From Bacteroidota bacterium (GTDB lineage Bacteria; Bacteroidota; Bacteroidia; Cytophagales; Cyclobacteriaceae): DNA of 21,990 bases. The position numbers and the translations under genes were made by a program. The notes under the pieces are model-generated. The model was not told where the DNA came from and searched no databases. It saw nothing but the letters and a program-made list of their open reading frames with translations. The DNA is taken from positions 1 through 21,990 of the forward strand of contig QGUY01000028.1 of assembly GCA_003242315.1 (NCBI GenBank), written 5' to 3'. Below are positions 21,252 through 21,990 of this stretch, one piece after another. Every line of letters begins with the position of its first letter. Within the stretch, counting starts at the first letter, position 1.

Positions 21252-21990
21252 TCCCCTCTCTTGCCGATCACCTCCCTCGCAATCACAATCTTCTGAATCT
21301 CCGACGTCCCTTCGCCAATCGTGCAGAGCTTGGCGTCGCGATAGAACTTTTCGACCGGGAAGTCTTTGGTATAACCGTATCCACCAAATATTTGTACCGC
21401 CTCATTGGCAATGGCTACAGCTGTTTCGGAGGCGTGAAGCTTGGCCATGGCGGAGGCTTTCGACACCGGTTGCCCTGTGTTTTTCAGCCAGGCGGCCCGG
21501 AACGTAAGAAGACGAGCTGCCTCGATGCGCGTGGCCATGTCGGCCAGCTTAAAGGAGATGCCCTGAAAGGTTGAGATTGGCTTATCGAATTGATGCCGCT
21601 CTTTCGAATACTTCAACGCAGCGTCAAAAGCACCCACAGCTATGCCGAGACTCAGGGCCGCAATGGATATCCTGCCGCCGTCCAGGATTTTCAGCGCCTG
21701 GATAAATCCCTCACCTTCGTCGCCCAATCGCTGCGACTCGTAAACGCGGCAGTCCTGAAAGATCATCTCGGCGGTCTCAGAGGCTCGCATACCAAGCTTG
21801 TTCTCCTTCCTTCCGGCCTGAAACCCGGGAGCGCCCCTTTCCACGATGAAAGCTGTCATCCCATGGGAGTCGCGCTTTTCACCTGTTCGCGCTATCACTA
21901 CCGCCACGTCGCCGGTGATCCCGTGCGTAATGAAGTTCTTAGTACCGTTTCCGAGCCCAGGAAACCGTCCTAGATCCCGATGTCCGTTTT
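21248..21990 (-). CDS. acyl-CoA dehydrogenase (C-terminal part, 5' end off window)
   Basis: FAD enzyme that forms the alpha-beta double bond of acyl-CoA thioesters in fatty-acid or branched-chain acid breakdown. About 240 C-terminal residues are visible. They cover the end of the middle beta domain (NGTKNFITHGITGD, FIVERGAPGF, KLGMRASETAEMIFQDCRV) and the C-terminal helical domain (FQGISFKLADMATRIEAARLL, AVQIFGGYGY). The end, IGEGTSEIQKIVIAREVIG, holds the Glu at the position of the catalytic base in short- and medium-chain enzymes. Substrate chain length cannot be told. The frame is open to the window edge, but the residues before NGTKNF (about 21950-21990) do not fit the family. Damage at the edge is suspected. 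Confidence 0.92.
   Translation of the reverse strand, partial: NGHRDLGRFPGLGNGTKNFITHGITGDVAVVIARTGEKRDSHGMTAFIVERGAPGFQAGRKENKLGMRASETAEMIFQDCRVYESQRLGDEGEGFIQALKILDGGRISIAALSLGIAVGAFDAALKYSKERHQFDKPISTFQGISFKLADMATRIEAARLLTFRAAWLKNTGQPVSKASAMAKLHASETAVAIANEAVQIFGGYGYTKDFPVEKFYRDAKLCTIGEGTSEIQKIVIAREVIGKRGD

Overview
The window looks like a chromosomal segment from a gliding or type IX secretion (T9SS) member of the Bacteroidota, most likely a Cytophagales-type organism of roughly 50% GC. The evidence is an SprB-repeat protein with a Por-type C-terminal sorting domain, the mutY-ssb-gldE-gldD cluster, an rpsU-xerC-hpf cluster, several matches to the Bacteroidota promoter element TAnnTTTG, and a near absence of Shine-Dalgarno sequences. 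The genus is an inference only. Both edges contain reading-frame damage inside recognisable genes, so the window may be a whole draft contig with error-prone ends.

Layout. 1-1530: 3' end of a secreted SprB-repeat protein, closed by a strong bidirectional terminator. 1557-4436 (minus): HU-like protein, TPR protein, a 29-residue AURKAIP1/COX24-type ribosomal protein and RNase G, tightly spaced as one operon. 4505-8029 (plus): mutY, ssb, gldE, gldD, divergent from the HU operon across a 68-bp region with overlapping promoter elements. 8108-10995: an exported double-NIPSNAP protein, an exported DUF3500 protein and a YpdA-type flavin reductase. 11000-14651 (minus): lipoprotein Cu/Zn superoxide dismutase, TonB-dependent receptor and a fructosamine-kinase family protein; the last two overlap by GTGA, and a long foldback lies between the first two. 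14917-18050: exported double-YCII protein, 2H phosphodiesterase/LigT-like protein, RDD membrane protein and a TPR-repeat protein. 18210-19301: an exported amidohydrolase. 19374-20980 (minus): rpsU, xerC and hpf, with a terminator between rpsU and xerC. 21089-21251: an intergenic repeat cluster. 21248-end (minus): 3' part of an acyl-CoA dehydrogenase.

Functionally the window joins gliding/T9SS machinery (GldD, GldE and a likely T9SS cargo), DNA maintenance (MutY, SSB, XerC, HU), ribosome-associated factors (bS21, HPF, the COX24-like protein, RNase G) and a set of exported proteins of unknown substrate. I see no phage, CRISPR array, insertion sequence, rRNA or tRNA, and no gene cluster that is clearly a new defence or biosynthetic system. 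The best leads are the TonB receptor/fructosamine kinase pair with its structured upstream region, the two exported proteins built from fused dimeric alpha/beta-barrel domains, and the intergenic repeat elements. No stretch longer than about 300 bases lacks a gene.
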